NCBI RefSeq assembly: GCF_029094525.1
Contig: NZ_CP119107.1
Coordinates: forward strand, 2,542,001 to 2,606,000
Source: Pullulanibacillus sp. KACC 23026
GTDB taxonomy: Bacteria; Bacillota; Bacilli; Bacillales; Sporolactobacillaceae
Direction: 5' to 3'
DNA length: 64,000 bases
Shown here: one piece after another, positions 53,613-63,892 of the stretch
Position numbering within the stretch: position 1 is the stretch's first letter
How the letters are laid out: each line of letters opens with the position of its first letter
Notes under the pieces: model-generated
Told to the model about the DNA's origin: nothing
Databases searched by the model: none
Seen by the model: only the letters and a program-made list of their open reading frames with translations
Translations under genes and position numbers: made by a program

Positions 53613-54776
53613 TTATGAAAACATAAACTTTCTCGTATTAAGCTTAATATTTAAAACAAGACCAATCGCAAACACATTAATCACTAATGAACTCCCGCCA
53701 TAGCTAATAAACGGTAAGCTTAATCCAGTGATTGGTAGTAATCCGACTGTCATCCCAATGTTCTGGAATAATTGGAAGCCAATCATCCCGATAATGCCTG
53801 CACAGACCAATTGCCCGTAATAATCCTGATAGGCCATCGAAATAATCACGATTCGATACATGATGATAAAGAAAATGATGATTAAGACAGCAGATCCCAA
53901 GAAACCATATGCTCCCCCAATTATAGCAAAGACAAAATCAGAGTAAGCGTATGGAACTAGAGAGCTTCCTACCGCATTTCCATAAATTTGGCCCGAACCG
54001 ATCGTCACAAGGGCTTGCTGTAATTGATATCCCTCTGAATTCGTATAATGTGAGGAATCTAACCAGCCATAAAACCGCTCTGCTTGATAAGAAGGGAGCG
54101 CTCCTAGGATGGTATTAAAAAAGAAATGCGGATGTGCAAGATACGCATAGACGCAAGCCCCTAATAAAATGACAACAGGAGACATAAATAATAAGATCGT
54201 TCTAAATCGAACCGTCGACACAATAAGAACTGAAAAAAAGATGAAGGCGTACACCAATAAGCTTCCCATATCCGGAAGTTCTTTTGTTAAATACCCAAGT
54301 GGGAGTAAGGCTAGAAGCATTTTCCCAATTAGGATACATTCATCTCTGAAACGGTCCCGATCGTATTTCGGATTTTCACTATGCTTTGAAATCAATTGAC
54401 TCAGCATAAAAATAAAGCCGATTTTCATAAATTCGGTTGGTTGAATGGAAAAAGGTCCAATGCGATACCAGCCCTTTGCCCCATTCAGCTCAGGTGCAAT
54501 ACTGTTTGGTGCAATTAATATACCCAAAATCAACACTAGACAAAATAGATAAATGTACAAGGACAGTCTTTTATAGATGTCTAAGTCGACAAAAATCCCT
54601 AAAGCTAGAATAGGAAGCGCGATCACATACCAAATGATCTGCTGTAATAGGTAGTTACCATTCACTAAATGCTGGACTTGAGCTGTATATAAAGCTAGGC
54701 AGCTTATACAAAACAAGAGAAAAATCATAAACAGTAAGGAATAATCAAATCGATTTGAAAATGTTTTATCGTCCAT
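53613..54776 (-). CDS. RodA/FtsW/SpoVE family SEDS protein
   Basis: 387 residues, about ten membrane helices. SEDS proteins polymerise lipid II into peptidoglycan glycan chains in elongation (RodA), division (FtsW) or spore cortex (SpoVE). The signature near the C-terminus, GMTVGLLPITGLSLPFISYGGSS, is complete, and the large outer loop holds the ELNGAKGWYRIGPFSIQPTEF motif. The N-terminus is RodA-like, but the cognate partner PBP is not adjacent, so elongation versus another role is open. Confidence 0.9.
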   Translation of the reverse strand: MDDKTFSNRFDYSLLFMIFLLFCISCLALYTAQVQHLVNGNYLLQQIIWYVIALPILALGIFVDLDIYKRLSLYIYLFCLVLILGILIAPNSIAPELNGAKGWYRIGPFSIQPTEFMKIGFIFMLSQLISKHSENPKYDRDRFRDECILIGKMLLALLPLGYLTKELPDMGSLLVYAFIFFSVLIVSTVRFRTILLFMSPVVILLGACVYAYLAHPHFFFNTILGALPSYQAERFYGWLDSSHYTNSEGYQLQQALVTIGSGQIYGNAVGSSLVPYAYSDFVFAIIGGAYGFLGSAVLIIIFFIIMYRIVIISMAYQDYYGQLVCAGIIGMIGFQLFQNIGMTVGLLPITGLSLPFISYGGSSLVINVFAIGLVLNIKLNTRKFMFS

Positions 54777-55090
54777 TAGGCAAAACTCTCTTTCTAATGA
54801 TTGAACTCACATCTCTTTATTTTAAGATAAAAACGACTAAAATAATACGTTTTCTTCGTGAATTTTTTATGAAAAAAGTCGATAAGTCTTCTATAAGATT
54901 TTGTAAGCGTTTTATATAAAAATAACAATTGGTTATCGACTTACCTGCCACACTTATTTTCCTAGTTCATTTACCGCTTGCATTAGGATCATCTTAATTA
55001 AGGTTCAAACTATTTTTTTTAGGTAATAAGCCGACTCACCGTTGAATAACATTGTACAGGCTTATGAAATAAGAAAAAAGAGGTGGCAAG
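54777..55090. other. Divergent non-coding region with a distant inverted repeat
   Basis: No gene. AAGTCGATAA (54876-54885) and TTATCGACTT (54933-54942) are perfect 10-bp arms 47 bases apart, a possible two-site operator between the SEDS and LysE genes. Confidence 0.5.
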
Positions 55091-55720
55091 ATGGGTATCT
55101 TACTTAGTTATTTCTTATTAGGTCTCTCTTTAGCCGCACCTATTGGGCCATTAAATGCCGCCCAAATTGATCGAGGATTAAAAGAAGGATTTCTTTCAGC
55201 CTGGTTGTTGGGAATAGGTGCAAATGTTGCCGACATTTTGTATATGCTTATCGTTTATTTTGGCCTCTTTCATTTTATTAATATCCCATTTGTTAAAGTA
55301 TTCTTATGGGGATTCGGTGCATTTATCTTAATTTATACTGGAATAGAAGGATTAAAAGGATGGAACCACCAAACGACAAAAAGCTTGACAAGAGGAAAGG
55401 AATCCTTGATAAAAAGCTTTTTCACAGGATTTATTATGTCCCTTTCAAACCCTCTAACTATTCTATTTTGGCTTGGTATTTATGGGTCTGTTTTAGCAGA
55501 GACCGCTTCGAAATTTGGAACACGTGAACTTCTAGCTTGCAGTACGTTCATCTTCCTCGGATTGTTTATGTGGGATATTTCAATGGCGGCCATATCAAGC
55601 AGTTTCAGAGTTTTCTTAACTTCACGTCTGATCCAGGCGATCAGCTTAGTTTCAAGTCTATCATTAATAGGATTTGGCTGTTTTTTTGGTTACCAAGGGA
55701 TGTTGCTCTTACTAAATTAA
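55091..55720 (+). CDS. LysE-type amino acid exporter (paralogue 2)
   Basis: 209 residues. LLSYFLLGLSLAAPIGPLN opens helix 1, and SNPLTILFWLGIYGSVLAE matches helix 4 of the copy at 32312-32947 almost word for word (LFWLGIYGSVLAE). Six helices. The two differ through most other positions, so they are old paralogues. AGAGGTGG precedes the ATG. Confidence 0.88.
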   Translation: MGILLSYFLLGLSLAAPIGPLNAAQIDRGLKEGFLSAWLLGIGANVADILYMLIVYFGLFHFINIPFVKVFLWGFGAFILIYTGIEGLKGWNHQTTKSLTRGKESLIKSFFTGFIMSLSNPLTILFWLGIYGSVLAETASKFGTRELLACSTFIFLGLFMWDISMAAISSSFRVFLTSRLIQAISLVSSLSLIGFGCFFGYQGMLLLLN

Positions 55721-55761
55721 TTTAATTAGCCCCCAACCTTTTAAGTGTTGGAGGCTGAACT

Positions 55762-57090
55762 CTAGGCTCCCTTTTCTTTATTCCATTTTTTTCTAAGCAA
55801 AAAAATGACACTCCCTATGACCAATAAAAAGAGAAAGCTAATGAACAACCCTGGACGACTCCCTTTATGAAGTACGGTTCCAATGACCGCAAGAACTATT
55901 AAAATTATTCCAAGAAAATTTTTTAACGTTCCCCAGAAGGTAAGTTCAAGTAGTTTTTTAGAAGCAAATAAGATAAATAACCAATTGTAAATAAGCATTA
56001 ATCCCGCTGCAGTCGTGATGTATTCATAAATCATTCTTGGCATTAAAAGTCCCATAATAACAGACACAGCCATCCCTGAAATCGTTAAGATCAAAGCTCT
56101 AACGGGTATGTTCCGCCTAGTTTTCTTGGAGAAGAATGACGGGGCATCTCCTTCCTTCGCTAAGGTCGACATCATGCTGGTTACCGAAAACAGTGAGGCC
56201 GACATAGTGGAAAAACCAGCAATGATCAGGGCACCATTAAACACATGTGGAAAAAATGGGACGTGATAATCCTTTAGAGCGATAACGAAAGGGCTCTCTT
56301 TATCTGTAAACTCATTCCAGGAAACCATGGTCACAGCTAGTCCAATCGATAAAAGATAAATTGTGACAAGTAAAATCAGCATCATTCGCCCTGCCTTTGG
56401 GGCATCATTTTTATCTTTTAAACGGATGGCCATAAGCCCCATCATTTCTACACCGCCAAAGCCGTATAACGCATAGATAAAGGAGGACCATAAGCCCATG
56501 AATCCATGAGGCATCAAGCGATCCGGAATATGAGGACGAGGGTCAGTGCCGTGGTGATGAAGCCATCCCATACAGGCAAGAGCTGCCAAAAGAATGAACA
56601 TTATAATAGCAGCGACCTTGATAACAGCAAATAGATTCTCAAGTCGATCAAAGCCCGAAGCCCCCATAAGGACCACTAATATCCCAAGCACGGCATAACC
56701 CGCTGCAAAAGCCCATAGAGGGACCCTTGGGAACCAAAAGCGTGAGAAAAGTGCGAGTGCTGTCATCTGACTTCCCATAATAAGCATTTCGGAACTCCAG
56801 TAAACCCACCCACTGCTAAAGCCTGCCCATCTTCCAAACGCTTTCTTGGCATAGGAACGAAAAGACCCCTCAGCAGGGTCTTTTGCGGTCATTTTTGCTA
56901 AGGCATCATATACGACATACGTCGCAAATGCTGCAATTATGAAGGCTATTAAAATAGATGGGCCTGCCATCCGAATCCCGAGACTTGACCCAAGGAAGAA
57001 ACCCGTCCCAATGATACACCCAATACCAACTAAAGATAATTGCCACCATGAAAGATGTGTCTCTTGAGAACTGTTCTTTTTATTTGACAT
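55762..57090 (-). CDS. APC-family amino acid permease
   Basis: About 442 residues, twelve helices. The N-terminal LSLVGIGCIIGTGFFLGSS is the APC glycine-rich substrate motif. I start it at ATG 57090 behind GAGGACACG; the frame extends to 57105 and overlaps the preceding small gene. The likely substrate is an amino acid, not determined. It is translated in tandem with the upstream 96-residue protein. Confidence 0.9.
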   Translation of the reverse strand: MSNKKNSSQETHLSWWQLSLVGIGCIIGTGFFLGSSLGIRMAGPSILIAFIIAAFATYVVYDALAKMTAKDPAEGSFRSYAKKAFGRWAGFSSGWVYWSSEMLIMGSQMTALALFSRFWFPRVPLWAFAAGYAVLGILVVLMGASGFDRLENLFAVIKVAAIIMFILLAALACMGWLHHHGTDPRPHIPDRLMPHGFMGLWSSFIYALYGFGGVEMMGLMAIRLKDKNDAPKAGRMMLILLVTIYLLSIGLAVTMVSWNEFTDKESPFVIALKDYHVPFFPHVFNGALIIAGFSTMSASLFSVTSMMSTLAKEGDAPSFFSKKTRRNIPVRALILTISGMAVSVIMGLLMPRMIYEYITTAAGLMLIYNWLFILFASKKLLELTFWGTLKNFLGIILIVLAVIGTVLHKGSRPGLFISFLFLLVIGSVIFLLRKKWNKEKGA

Positions 57091-57101
57091 AATACGTGTC
57101 C

Positions 57102-57392
57102 TCACATGGTTTGGTCCATTTTCTCAACCTGATGACGAGCTCGTGAAACCTGCTGAATAACGGTTTGAAGCTGATAAAAATCTTGAAAGGAAGCTTTCCC
57201 TTCAGCACACAAGAGATGAACTAATTCATAAGAATGCTGAAGCTTCATCTGTGTCCTATCTAGTTCTTCTTTCACTCTATTTTTATTAAAAGAAGGAGCA
57301 CCCTCGTATTGTCCCCATCTTTTCATAACCTCACCAGCCTCATCCATCGTATCTTGAACGGCTTGTAAGACAATATCTCGATGATCCGTCAC
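57102..57392 (-). CDS. Small helical protein of unknown function, operonic with the permease
   Basis: About 96 residues, starting at GTG 57392 with GAGGTGGG upstream (frame to 57407). All helix, charged, with no signal. Its stop lies 11 bases before the permease ATG, so they form one unit. I do not recognise the family; a small permease partner is a possible but unproven idea. Confidence 0.7.
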   Translation of the reverse strand: MTDHRDIVLQAVQDTMDEAGEVMKRWGQYEGAPSFNKNRVKEELDRTQMKLQHSYELVHLLCAEGKASFQDFYQLQTVIQQVSRARHQVEKMDQTM

Positions 57393-57569
57393 CCTTTCCC
57401 ACCTCACCTTTACTTAAGCACTCCAATTCATCATACTTAAATTGGCAAAAGAAGAAAAAAGTTATTCACGCAAAACACACGGAGACTCGAGAGAACAAAG
57501 CGAGGACCGTTCGCTAATTCATTTTTTATGGATAACGCTCCCCCTTTGTCCCCGCTTTAACGCAAAACG

Positions 57570-57594
57570 ACCCTGCAGCATCAAGTGCTGCAGG
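57570..57594 (-). terminator. Terminator of aconitase gene
   Basis: CCCTGCAGCA and TGCTGCAGGG pair perfectly around TCAAG, 17 bases past the stop. The minus strand continues TCGTTTTG. Confidence 0.8.
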
Positions 57595-57610
57595 GTTGTT
57601 GGTAAAAAAG

Positions 57611-60352
57611 TTAAGCTTGTTTACTTTCTTCAAATTTCTTAAGAAGAACCGTTTGAAGGATTCCACCATTGCGGTAGTAGTCGATTTCGACCTCACTGTC
57701 AAAACGAGCAAGGACTTCAAAAGTCTTCGTGTTGCCCGCTTCATCAGTCGCTGTCACTTTAACGATGTCACGTGGTTTTACGTTGTCATCGATTTGAATG
57801 TCAAGCGTCTCTTTACCAGTGAGGCCAAGGTTGTCAGCATTTTCACCATTGATAAATTGAAGTGGAAGCACACCCATGCAAACAAGGTTGCTGCGGTGGA
57901 TACGCTCGTAGCTCTCAGCGATAACAGCTTTGATTCCTAATAAGAAGGTACCTTTAGCTGCCCAGTCACGAGATGAACCCATACCGTAGTCAACACCAGC
58001 CATGATGACAAGACCGGTTCCGTCTTCTTTGTACTTCATAGCTGCATCATAGATGGAGAGAACTTCACCCGTAGGCCAGTAAGGAGCATAACCGCCTTCT
58101 GTACCAGGAGCAAGCAAGTTGCGAATACGGATATTTGCAAATGTTCCGCGCATCATGACTTCATGGTGCCCACGACGGGAACCAAAAGAGTTAAAGTCGC
58201 GAGGCTGTACCCCTTTACTCATTAACCATTGACCTGCCGGGCCGCCTTTTGCGATCGAACCAGCTGGAGAAATGTGGTCAGTTGTAACGGAGTCACCAAG
58301 CTTAGCAAGAACACGTAAACCAGTAATTGGTTTAACCGGTTTTGGTTCTGGTGAAACATTTTCAAAGAATGGCGGGTTCGCAATATAAGTGGACTCTTCA
58401 TCCCAATCATAAAGCTCACCAGTGCTTGTTTCGATTTGATTCCAGCGTTCGTTTTGTTCAAAGACACGACCGTATTCTTTCTTGAACATTTCTGGGCTAA
58501 CCGACTTCGTAAGAAGCTCGCTGATTTCCTCAGAAGATGGCCAGAGATCTTTGAAATACACATCGTTGCCGTCTTTATCTTTACCGAATGAATCGTTTTC
58601 TAAGTCGAAGTTAACCGACCCAGCAAGCGCGTAAGCCACAACCAATGGCGGTGAAGCCAAATAGTTTGCACGGACAAGCGGATGGATACGTCCTTCGAAG
58701 TTACGGTTACCGGAAAGAACTGATGCAACGGTCATGTCGTTTGCATTAATGGCGGATTCGATTTCAGGAAGAAGCGGACCAGAGTTCCCAATACATGTTG
58801 TACAACCATAACCGACAAGGTTAAAGCCAAGTTGTTCAAGGTATGGAAGAAGCCCTGCATCTTCTAGGTAATCGGTAACAACTTTAGACCCTGGAGCCAA
58901 AGAGGTTTTAACATAGCCAGGTACTTGAAGACCTTTTTCAACCGCTTTCTTAGCGACAAGACCAGCACCGATCATAACGCTTGGGTTCGATGTATTCGTA
59001 CAGCTTGTGATAGCAGCGATGACAACATCACCGGTTTTCAGCTCTTCCGTACGGCCATCTTTGTAGCTGATGGTCGACGTTTTGTTGATTTCATCATCAC
59101 CTAAACCAAAGCCATGAACACCTTGTTCAGTTGTCAAAGCTTTGTTAAATTCTTTTTTCATATCTTTTAAAAGAATTAAGTCTTGTGGACGCTTAGGACC
59201 AGAAAGAGCGGGTTGAATTTCAGAAAGGTCAAGTTCGATTACTTTTGTAAAGCGCGGCTCTTGTGCATCAGGTGTATAGAACAAGCCGTTTTCTTTGCAA
59301 TAAGCTTCAACCAATTTAACCTGTTCTTCACTGCGACCAGTCAAACGCAAGTAATTTAATGACTCTTCATCTACTGGGAAGAACGTTGCAGTTGCCCCGT
59401 TTTCAGGAGACATGTTGGAAATCGTGGCACGGTCTGCAAGAGACATCTGAGCCATACCTGGACCAAAGAACTCCACAAATTTACCAACGGCTTTTTCCGC
59501 ACGCAAAATTTGAGTCACTTTAAGAGAAAGGTCAGTCGCTGTAATTCCGCTAGCAAGTGTACCTGTTAAACGGACACCGATCACTTCTGGTACAGGGAAG
59601 TAAGAAGGCTGACCGAGCATTCCAGCTTCAGCTTCAATACCGCCAACACCCCAGCCAAGTACTCCGATACCGTTGATCATTGTTGTGTGAGAGTCCGTAC
59701 CAACGAGGGTATCAGGGAAAGCAAGATACTCACCGTTTTCTAACTCCACACCGTGAACAACAGAGGCCAAGTACTCAAGGTTAACTTGGTGAACAATACC
59801 CGTTGCTGGTGGCACCGCACGATAGTTTTCAAACGCATTTTGAGCCCATTTCAAGAACTTGTAACGCTCGATATTGCGCTCAAATTCACGTTCCATGTTA
59901 TATTTTAATGCTTCATTAGTTCCGTACTCGTCAACTTGAACAGAGTGGTCAACAACAAGATCAACCGGTTTTTCTGGATTAATTTTTTGTGGATCCCCAC
60001 CCATGTCTGCCATTGCTTTACGTAATGACGCTAAGTCAACAACAGCTGGAACCCCTGTAAAGTCTTGGAGAACAATACGTGAAGGATTAAAAGGAACATC
60101 GATATCAGGGTTAAGTTTGTCAGTACCCCATTTTGCAAGGTTTTCAACATGCTCTTTAGTAATAACACGGCCATCATATTGGCGAAGCACAGATTCGAGC
60201 AAAACTTTAATAGAATAAGGAAGGCGTTCGATATCGCCAAATTGCTTAAGTGCATCAAGCTTATAATAGTTATAAGTTTTGCCATTCACTTGGAAGGAAC
60301 TCAGTGCTTGATACACATCGTTCTTCGCTCTGTTTTCAACAGACGTAGACAT
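57611..60352 (-). CDS. citB: Aconitate hydratase
   Basis: About 913 residues, from the ATG at 60352 behind AAAGGAG; the frame to 60457 overlaps the promoter. It isomerises citrate to isocitrate and, in Bacillus, doubles as an iron-responsive RNA-binding protein. The 4Fe-4S ligands are Cys451 (SCTNTSNP), Cys517 and Cys520 ([12 protein letters not shown]). The C-terminal swivel domain carries SRDWAAKG. A CcpC-type dyad and half-site lie in the promoter region. Confidence 0.97.
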   Translation of the reverse strand: MSTSVENRAKNDVYQALSSFQVNGKTYNYYKLDALKQFGDIERLPYSIKVLLESVLRQYDGRVITKEHVENLAKWGTDKLNPDIDVPFNPSRIVLQDFTGVPAVVDLASLRKAMADMGGDPQKINPEKPVDLVVDHSVQVDEYGTNEALKYNMEREFERNIERYKFLKWAQNAFENYRAVPPATGIVHQVNLEYLASVVHGVELENGEYLAFPDTLVGTDSHTTMINGIGVLGWGVGGIEAEAGMLGQPSYFPVPEVIGVRLTGTLASGITATDLSLKVTQILRAEKAVGKFVEFFGPGMAQMSLADRATISNMSPENGATATFFPVDEESLNYLRLTGRSEEQVKLVEAYCKENGLFYTPDAQEPRFTKVIELDLSEIQPALSGPKRPQDLILLKDMKKEFNKALTTEQGVHGFGLGDDEINKTSTISYKDGRTEELKTGDVVIAAITSCTNTSNPSVMIGAGLVAKKAVEKGLQVPGYVKTSLAPGSKVVTDYLEDAGLLPYLEQLGFNLVGYGCTTCIGNSGPLLPEIESAINANDMTVASVLSGNRNFEGRIHPLVRANYLASPPLVVAYALAGSVNFDLENDSFGKDKDGNDVYFKDLWPSSEEISELLTKSVSPEMFKKEYGRVFEQNERWNQIETSTGELYDWDEESTYIANPPFFENVSPEPKPVKPITGLRVLAKLGDSVTTDHISPAGSIAKGGPAGQWLMSKGVQPRDFNSFGSRRGHHEVMMRGTFANIRIRNLLAPGTEGGYAPYWPTGEVLSIYDAAMKYKEDGTGLVIMAGVDYGMGSSRDWAAKGTFLLGIKAVIAESYERIHRSNLVCMGVLPLQFINGENADNLGLTGKETLDIQIDDNVKPRDIVKVTATDEAGNTKTFEVLARFDSEVEIDYYRNGGILQTVLLKKFEESKQA

Positions 60353-60414
60353 GCCTTTCACTCCTTTACAACCTAGTTCAAATTCTACATAACTATCATA
60401 ATGCAAACCTGACA

Positions 60415-60461
60415 ATAAGTAAAATTCAATCATGTTATTATGACTGATAAGTAACACTTAT
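60415..60461 (-). promoter_or_regulatory. CcpC-type operator of citB
   Basis: ATAA-GTAACAC-TTAT (60447-60461) is the exact ATAA-N7-TTAT dyad of CcpC, and a lone ATAA half-site is at 60415-60418, 38 bases nearer the gene. The spacing equals that of the B. subtilis citB sites (dyad near -66, half near -27). A TTACTT..TATGAT pair with 16 bases between could be the promoter. Confidence 0.8.
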
Positions 60462-61334
60462 TGAATAAATGAAAAAGCCATTGTTTAACCGGATATTGCC
60501 ATCGGAATTTTCGTTAAACCCCAATGTGTGATTTGTCAGATTTGCACAACTCCTATATTTTCTCATCAAATTTCTAATCTGTAAATATCTATCAGAAAAA
60601 CATCTCCGTACAATCGAAAACAGCTATGGACTCGCTTTATACATAGTCTTTAATAAGATCGTTATTCTGCTAACTAATAGATCTTGCTTTCCAGAAACAA
60701 TTATGTCCAAAAAAGCACGATTAAACTCTTTTTTGAAAAAAGAAAAAGCACCCTAACTATAAATAACGGGTTTACTTGTGAGGTGCAAAACTCTAATTAT
60801 CACCTTCAATCACACTACTATTCACAATCACTGAAAGAAAGTAAAGTAAACGCCAAAACAACCGAATCTTTTGAGATTCGGTTTAATTATTTTCATAAAA
60901 GGCAATCGATTACCTATTTCATTAATTGGCTAAAGCGAACTTTCTAAATAAGCGGAGAAATTCCGCTTATTTAGAAATCAACATCGAAAATAGCTAAAAT
61001 AGACGGAAGAATTCCGACTATTGACTCGAAAAACAAGAAAATGGGTCATTTCTTTTGGTTTAAACGGAAAATCTCCGCTTATTTACGACGAACTGAACGC
61101 TACTTTGGTTGATAACGGAAAAATCTCCGCTTATTTCAACGATCACAGGTGACGCTAAAATTTCTTGTCAACCATGACAGTCCGTTTTTTACTTATTTAT
61201 CCAAATAACTTGGTAATCCCCCTACCTTTCACTTGCTCAATCACAGGTTAATTCACACACCGCCAATAATTATATCCACACCATGTAAATTACACTATGA
61301 TTTGAAAAGGTCAATAAACATTGATCTTACAATA
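60462..61334. other. Long non-coding region with CCGCTTATTT repeats
   Basis: About 870 bp without a supported gene. It holds a perfect dyad AAATAAGCGGA/TCCGCTTATTT near 60950-60970, further copies of TCTCCGCTTATTT near 61070 and 61120, and a terminator-like hairpin AACCGAATCT/AGATTCGGTT near 60860. Similar CCGCTTATTTA phrases occur near 28070 and 49500. Confidence 0.6.
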
Positions 61335-61372
61335 AACGTCGCACGGTGATGACTATGTGAAACCCGTGCGAT
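61335..61372. terminator. Hairpin downstream of the flavin reductase gene
   Basis: TCGCACGG and CCGTGCGA pair around a 17-base loop. The minus strand continues CGTTTATTG, weak for a terminator but in the right place. Confidence 0.45.
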
Positions 61373-61485
61373 TTACCTTGATAGTTAATTGTTTGCACCT
61401 CTGAAGTGAACCCGTTAATCCTATAAAGGGATGCTCCTCTAAATCCCATGCAGCAGCGGATTCTCTGCACGATTAGGTTTATGAT

Positions 61486-61953
61486 TTAGTTATCTTCAAG
61501 ATAGCCATACTTGCCTTGATAGTAAGTAAGCGGCTCCCCGTTTCTAGATGTCAATTCAAGTACTTCACCTATAAATAGCGTGTGGTCACCGGCAGGGTGC
61601 GCTTCATGGAGTCGACAGACCAGGTTGGCTAAAGCGTCCTTTAGGATCGGCTGCCCTGCGAGACGACCGAATAAACCGTCTACTGAATCTAACCGCTTTT
61701 GTTTGGCAAAATGCATGGAGACCTCTTTTTGTTCTTTACTTAATATACTCACCGCAAATCGGCCTGCTTTCATGATCTTCTCATGCATGCTTGCCTGTTG
61801 GTCCACTGAGACTAATATAAGCGGTGGGACTAACGAGACAGACATAAACGCATTTGCCGTCATGCCTGAAATGTCCCCATCGTGTTCAGTGGTCACAACC
61901 GTAATGCCTGTCACGAATTTCCCAAGTGTCTGGCGAAAATGCCTCTTCTCCAA
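61486..61953 (-). CDS. Flavin reductase family protein
   Basis: 155 residues, TTG start behind GGGAGG. LGKFVTGITVVTTEHDGDISGMTANAFMSVSL is the flavin-binding opening of the HpaC-like flavin:NAD(P)H reductases, and AGDHTLFIGEVLEL the second signature. Such proteins supply reduced flavin to two-component oxygenases or act alone; no partner oxygenase is in the window. Confidence 0.88.
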   Translation of the reverse strand: MEKRHFRQTLGKFVTGITVVTTEHDGDISGMTANAFMSVSLVPPLILVSVDQQASMHEKIMKAGRFAVSILSKEQKEVSMHFAKQKRLDSVDGLFGRLAGQPILKDALANLVCRLHEAHPAGDHTLFIGEVLELTSRNGEPLTYYQGKYGYLEDN

Positions 61954-62139
61954 CTGGTAATACCTCCCTTTTTCTCATAAATTAAAATCATAAGGGTCGA
62001 CCAGTTTTTCTGTTCCCATCATTATATCGTTGCTATCCCTAGTATATGAACCAAATGCCAGAATAGTTAAAGAAAACACAGCTCGTGTCACGCCTTAAGG
62101 TGATCGTGGGCGCTTAATTGCACTTAATTAATGTATAAA

Positions 62140-62175
62140 AAATAGAGAGCGATACAACGATCACTCTCTAGAAAA
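62140..62175 (-). terminator. Terminator of the HPr gene
   Basis: AGAGAGCGAT and ATCACTCTCT pair (one mismatch) around ACAACG; the minus strand continues TATTTTTTATAC. Confidence 0.75.
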
Positions 62176-62196
62176 ATAGTAACTTAAGCAACAACT

Positions 62197-62463
62197 TTAT
62201 TCGGCAAGACCTTCACTCTTCAATCGATCAGTTAATCCTTCAATCGCTTCCTTAGCATCGCTGCCTTCAGCGGTGATGGTAATGTCTGCACCGTGGGCAA
62301 TCCCAAGGGACATGACACCCATAATGGATTTCAAATTAACGGTTTTGTCTTTATAAGTAATTTCAATTTCAGCTGCATATTGATTAGCTTCGTTGACAAT
62401 TGCTGTTGCCGGACGTGCGTGAATACCTGCTTCACTAACAACCTTAAACGTTTTGCTTTCCAT
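62197..62463 (-). CDS. ptsH: Phosphocarrier protein HPr
   Basis: 88 residues. His15 in AGIHARPAT accepts phosphate from enzyme I, and Ser46 in [11 protein letters not shown] is the HPr kinase site used with CcpA for carbon control. Crh, which has Gln15, is excluded. The gene stands alone: no ptsI follows, unlike the usual ptsHI operon. GAGGAGG precedes the ATG, and a terminator ends it. Confidence 0.95.
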   Translation of the reverse strand: MESKTFKVVSEAGIHARPATAIVNEANQYAAEIEITYKDKTVNLKSIMGVMSLGIAHGADITITAEGSDAKEAIEGLTDRLKSEGLAE

Positions 62464-62588
62464 AAAATATGCCTCCTCTAAATTACCTGCTCTTGATTTT
62501 AATATGAATAAATAAAGGTCGCATTTACATTTTATACAAAAACTTAACGAAACAACAACAACTATTTTTCAAAAAAGAAACAAATTTT

Positions 62589-63179
62589 TTATGACTTTAA
62601 AGCATCTAAGAAATAACGTTGAAGCAAGTCTTGCCGAATCGCTTCCCATTCTTCTCTAAGAATGCCATAACGGATCGAGTCATAGTAAACACCTTGATAA
62701 TGTCGGCATTTGCGAATCCGTGATTCCAAGACCATGCCACATTTTTCTCCAACCTTCATCATCCGCTCATTGCCAGACCAAGTTGTAAATCCGATTCTTA
62801 CTAAAGGAAAACGTTCAAACAAATGCTCCATCCAAAGAATGAGGGCTTGGGTTCCATATCCACCATTCCAATACTTTGGATCATAGATGACAATCCCCAT
62901 CTCTAACCAATACGAAGGTCGATGCTCCCAATAAAAAGTAACGATACCAATTGGCTCACCTTCCATTGTCTCAATAACAAATCGTTGCTTTTCCTCCATC
63001 TCTTCAAGCATTTGCTGCTTAAACAAGCGAAAGCTGGGCTTATGATAAGGAAAATACGGGGCATCCCACTTCTTCCACTCTGGAATCTTATTCCCACTTA
63101 CTCCATGCATCAATTGATAGATGACTGGAAAATCCTGTTTCACCATTGGGCGTATCGAAACACGTCTTTTTTGGTCCAA
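62589..63179 (-). CDS. GNAT family N-acetyltransferase
   Basis: 196 residues, TTG start behind AGGGGGG. GIVIYDPKYWNGGYGTQAL is the acetyl-CoA loop, and EKCGMVLESRIRKCRHYQGVYYDSI the RimL-like end. Substrate unknown. Confidence 0.86.
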   Translation of the reverse strand: MDQKRRVSIRPMVKQDFPVIYQLMHGVSGNKIPEWKKWDAPYFPYHKPSFRLFKQQMLEEMEEKQRFVIETMEGEPIGIVTFYWEHRPSYWLEMGIVIYDPKYWNGGYGTQALILWMEHLFERFPLVRIGFTTWSGNERMMKVGEKCGMVLESRIRKCRHYQGVYYDSIRYGILREEWEAIRQDLLQRYFLDALKS

Positions 63180-63277
63180 CTTCGATTCCCCCCTATTTGT
63201 AAGGCGTTTATCTTAATAGTCTACTTGAGTTAATCATACCTCAAGTTGTAAGTGATTTCACTCATACGTTATTCGTT

Positions 63278-63892
63278 CTAGAATTCCAATCTATAGATTA
63301 AAAACCTCTCCTGTACATCTGTTTCATATAAACCCTTTAAAACAATTTCTTTTTTTAACTTAAACGGGGTCTGGTTCTCTAGAAAATCGATATAGGCCTC
63401 TGATGGGTAATATAAGAGAACCTCAATATCTCTTGGTGCTTTTTCATAAGACTGAAGAATATTCCAGATAATCGTTCTGAAAATCTCTATTGAAAATGGG
63501 TTAAAAAAATAAAAGTGATTGTCATTTGAATTTACGGGATAGTCTTCTGCTAAACAATTATAGAGCCTCACGTCGCCTTCTTTGACTCGATGCCTCTTCT
63601 TGTAGCTTTCGAGATTCTCTTCAGCGTTTCGATATAGCCGCTCATTTTTCTCCACACCGGCAACCTGTACTTTGAAAAAGTGATGAATATAGAAAAGGAT
63701 CCTGCCTTTTCCACACCCAAAGTCGACAATTCGGTCACCGTCTTTTACTTCAAACCGTCTCACTAGTTCATCAAGTGCACTGTAAGGGGTTGGTTCATAA
63801 GGATAGTAGTGAAGGTCGCTCCTATCATAAAGCTTTCGGCTCTCCGTTTTTATATGTAGATGTTTATCATAATCAGAGTCTTTCATCATCAT
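63278..63892 (-). CDS. Class I SAM-dependent methyltransferase
   Basis: 204 residues. Motif I VDFGCGKGRILFY with an acidic residue in GVEKNERLYRNAEENL, and YFFNPFS as the motif IV region. It resembles small, uncharacterised methyltransferases of Bacilli. Three ATGs stand in a row at the start behind AAAGGAAG, so the true start may be 6 bases later. Confidence 0.85.
   Translation of the reverse strand: MMMKDSDYDKHLHIKTESRKLYDRSDLHYYPYEPTPYSALDELVRRFEVKDGDRIVDFGCGKGRILFYIHHFFKVQVAGVEKNERLYRNAEENLESYKKRHRVKEGDVRLYNCLAEDYPVNSNDNHFYFFNPFSIEIFRTIIWNILQSYEKAPRDIEVLLYYPSEAYIDFLENQTPFKLKKEIVLKGLYETDVQERFLIYRLEF

Noticed and set aside
60684-60947. 87-residue plus-strand ORF in the citB upstream region
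   Set aside because: No ribosome binding site, low-complexity translation, and it contains a terminator-like hairpin and part of a repeat.
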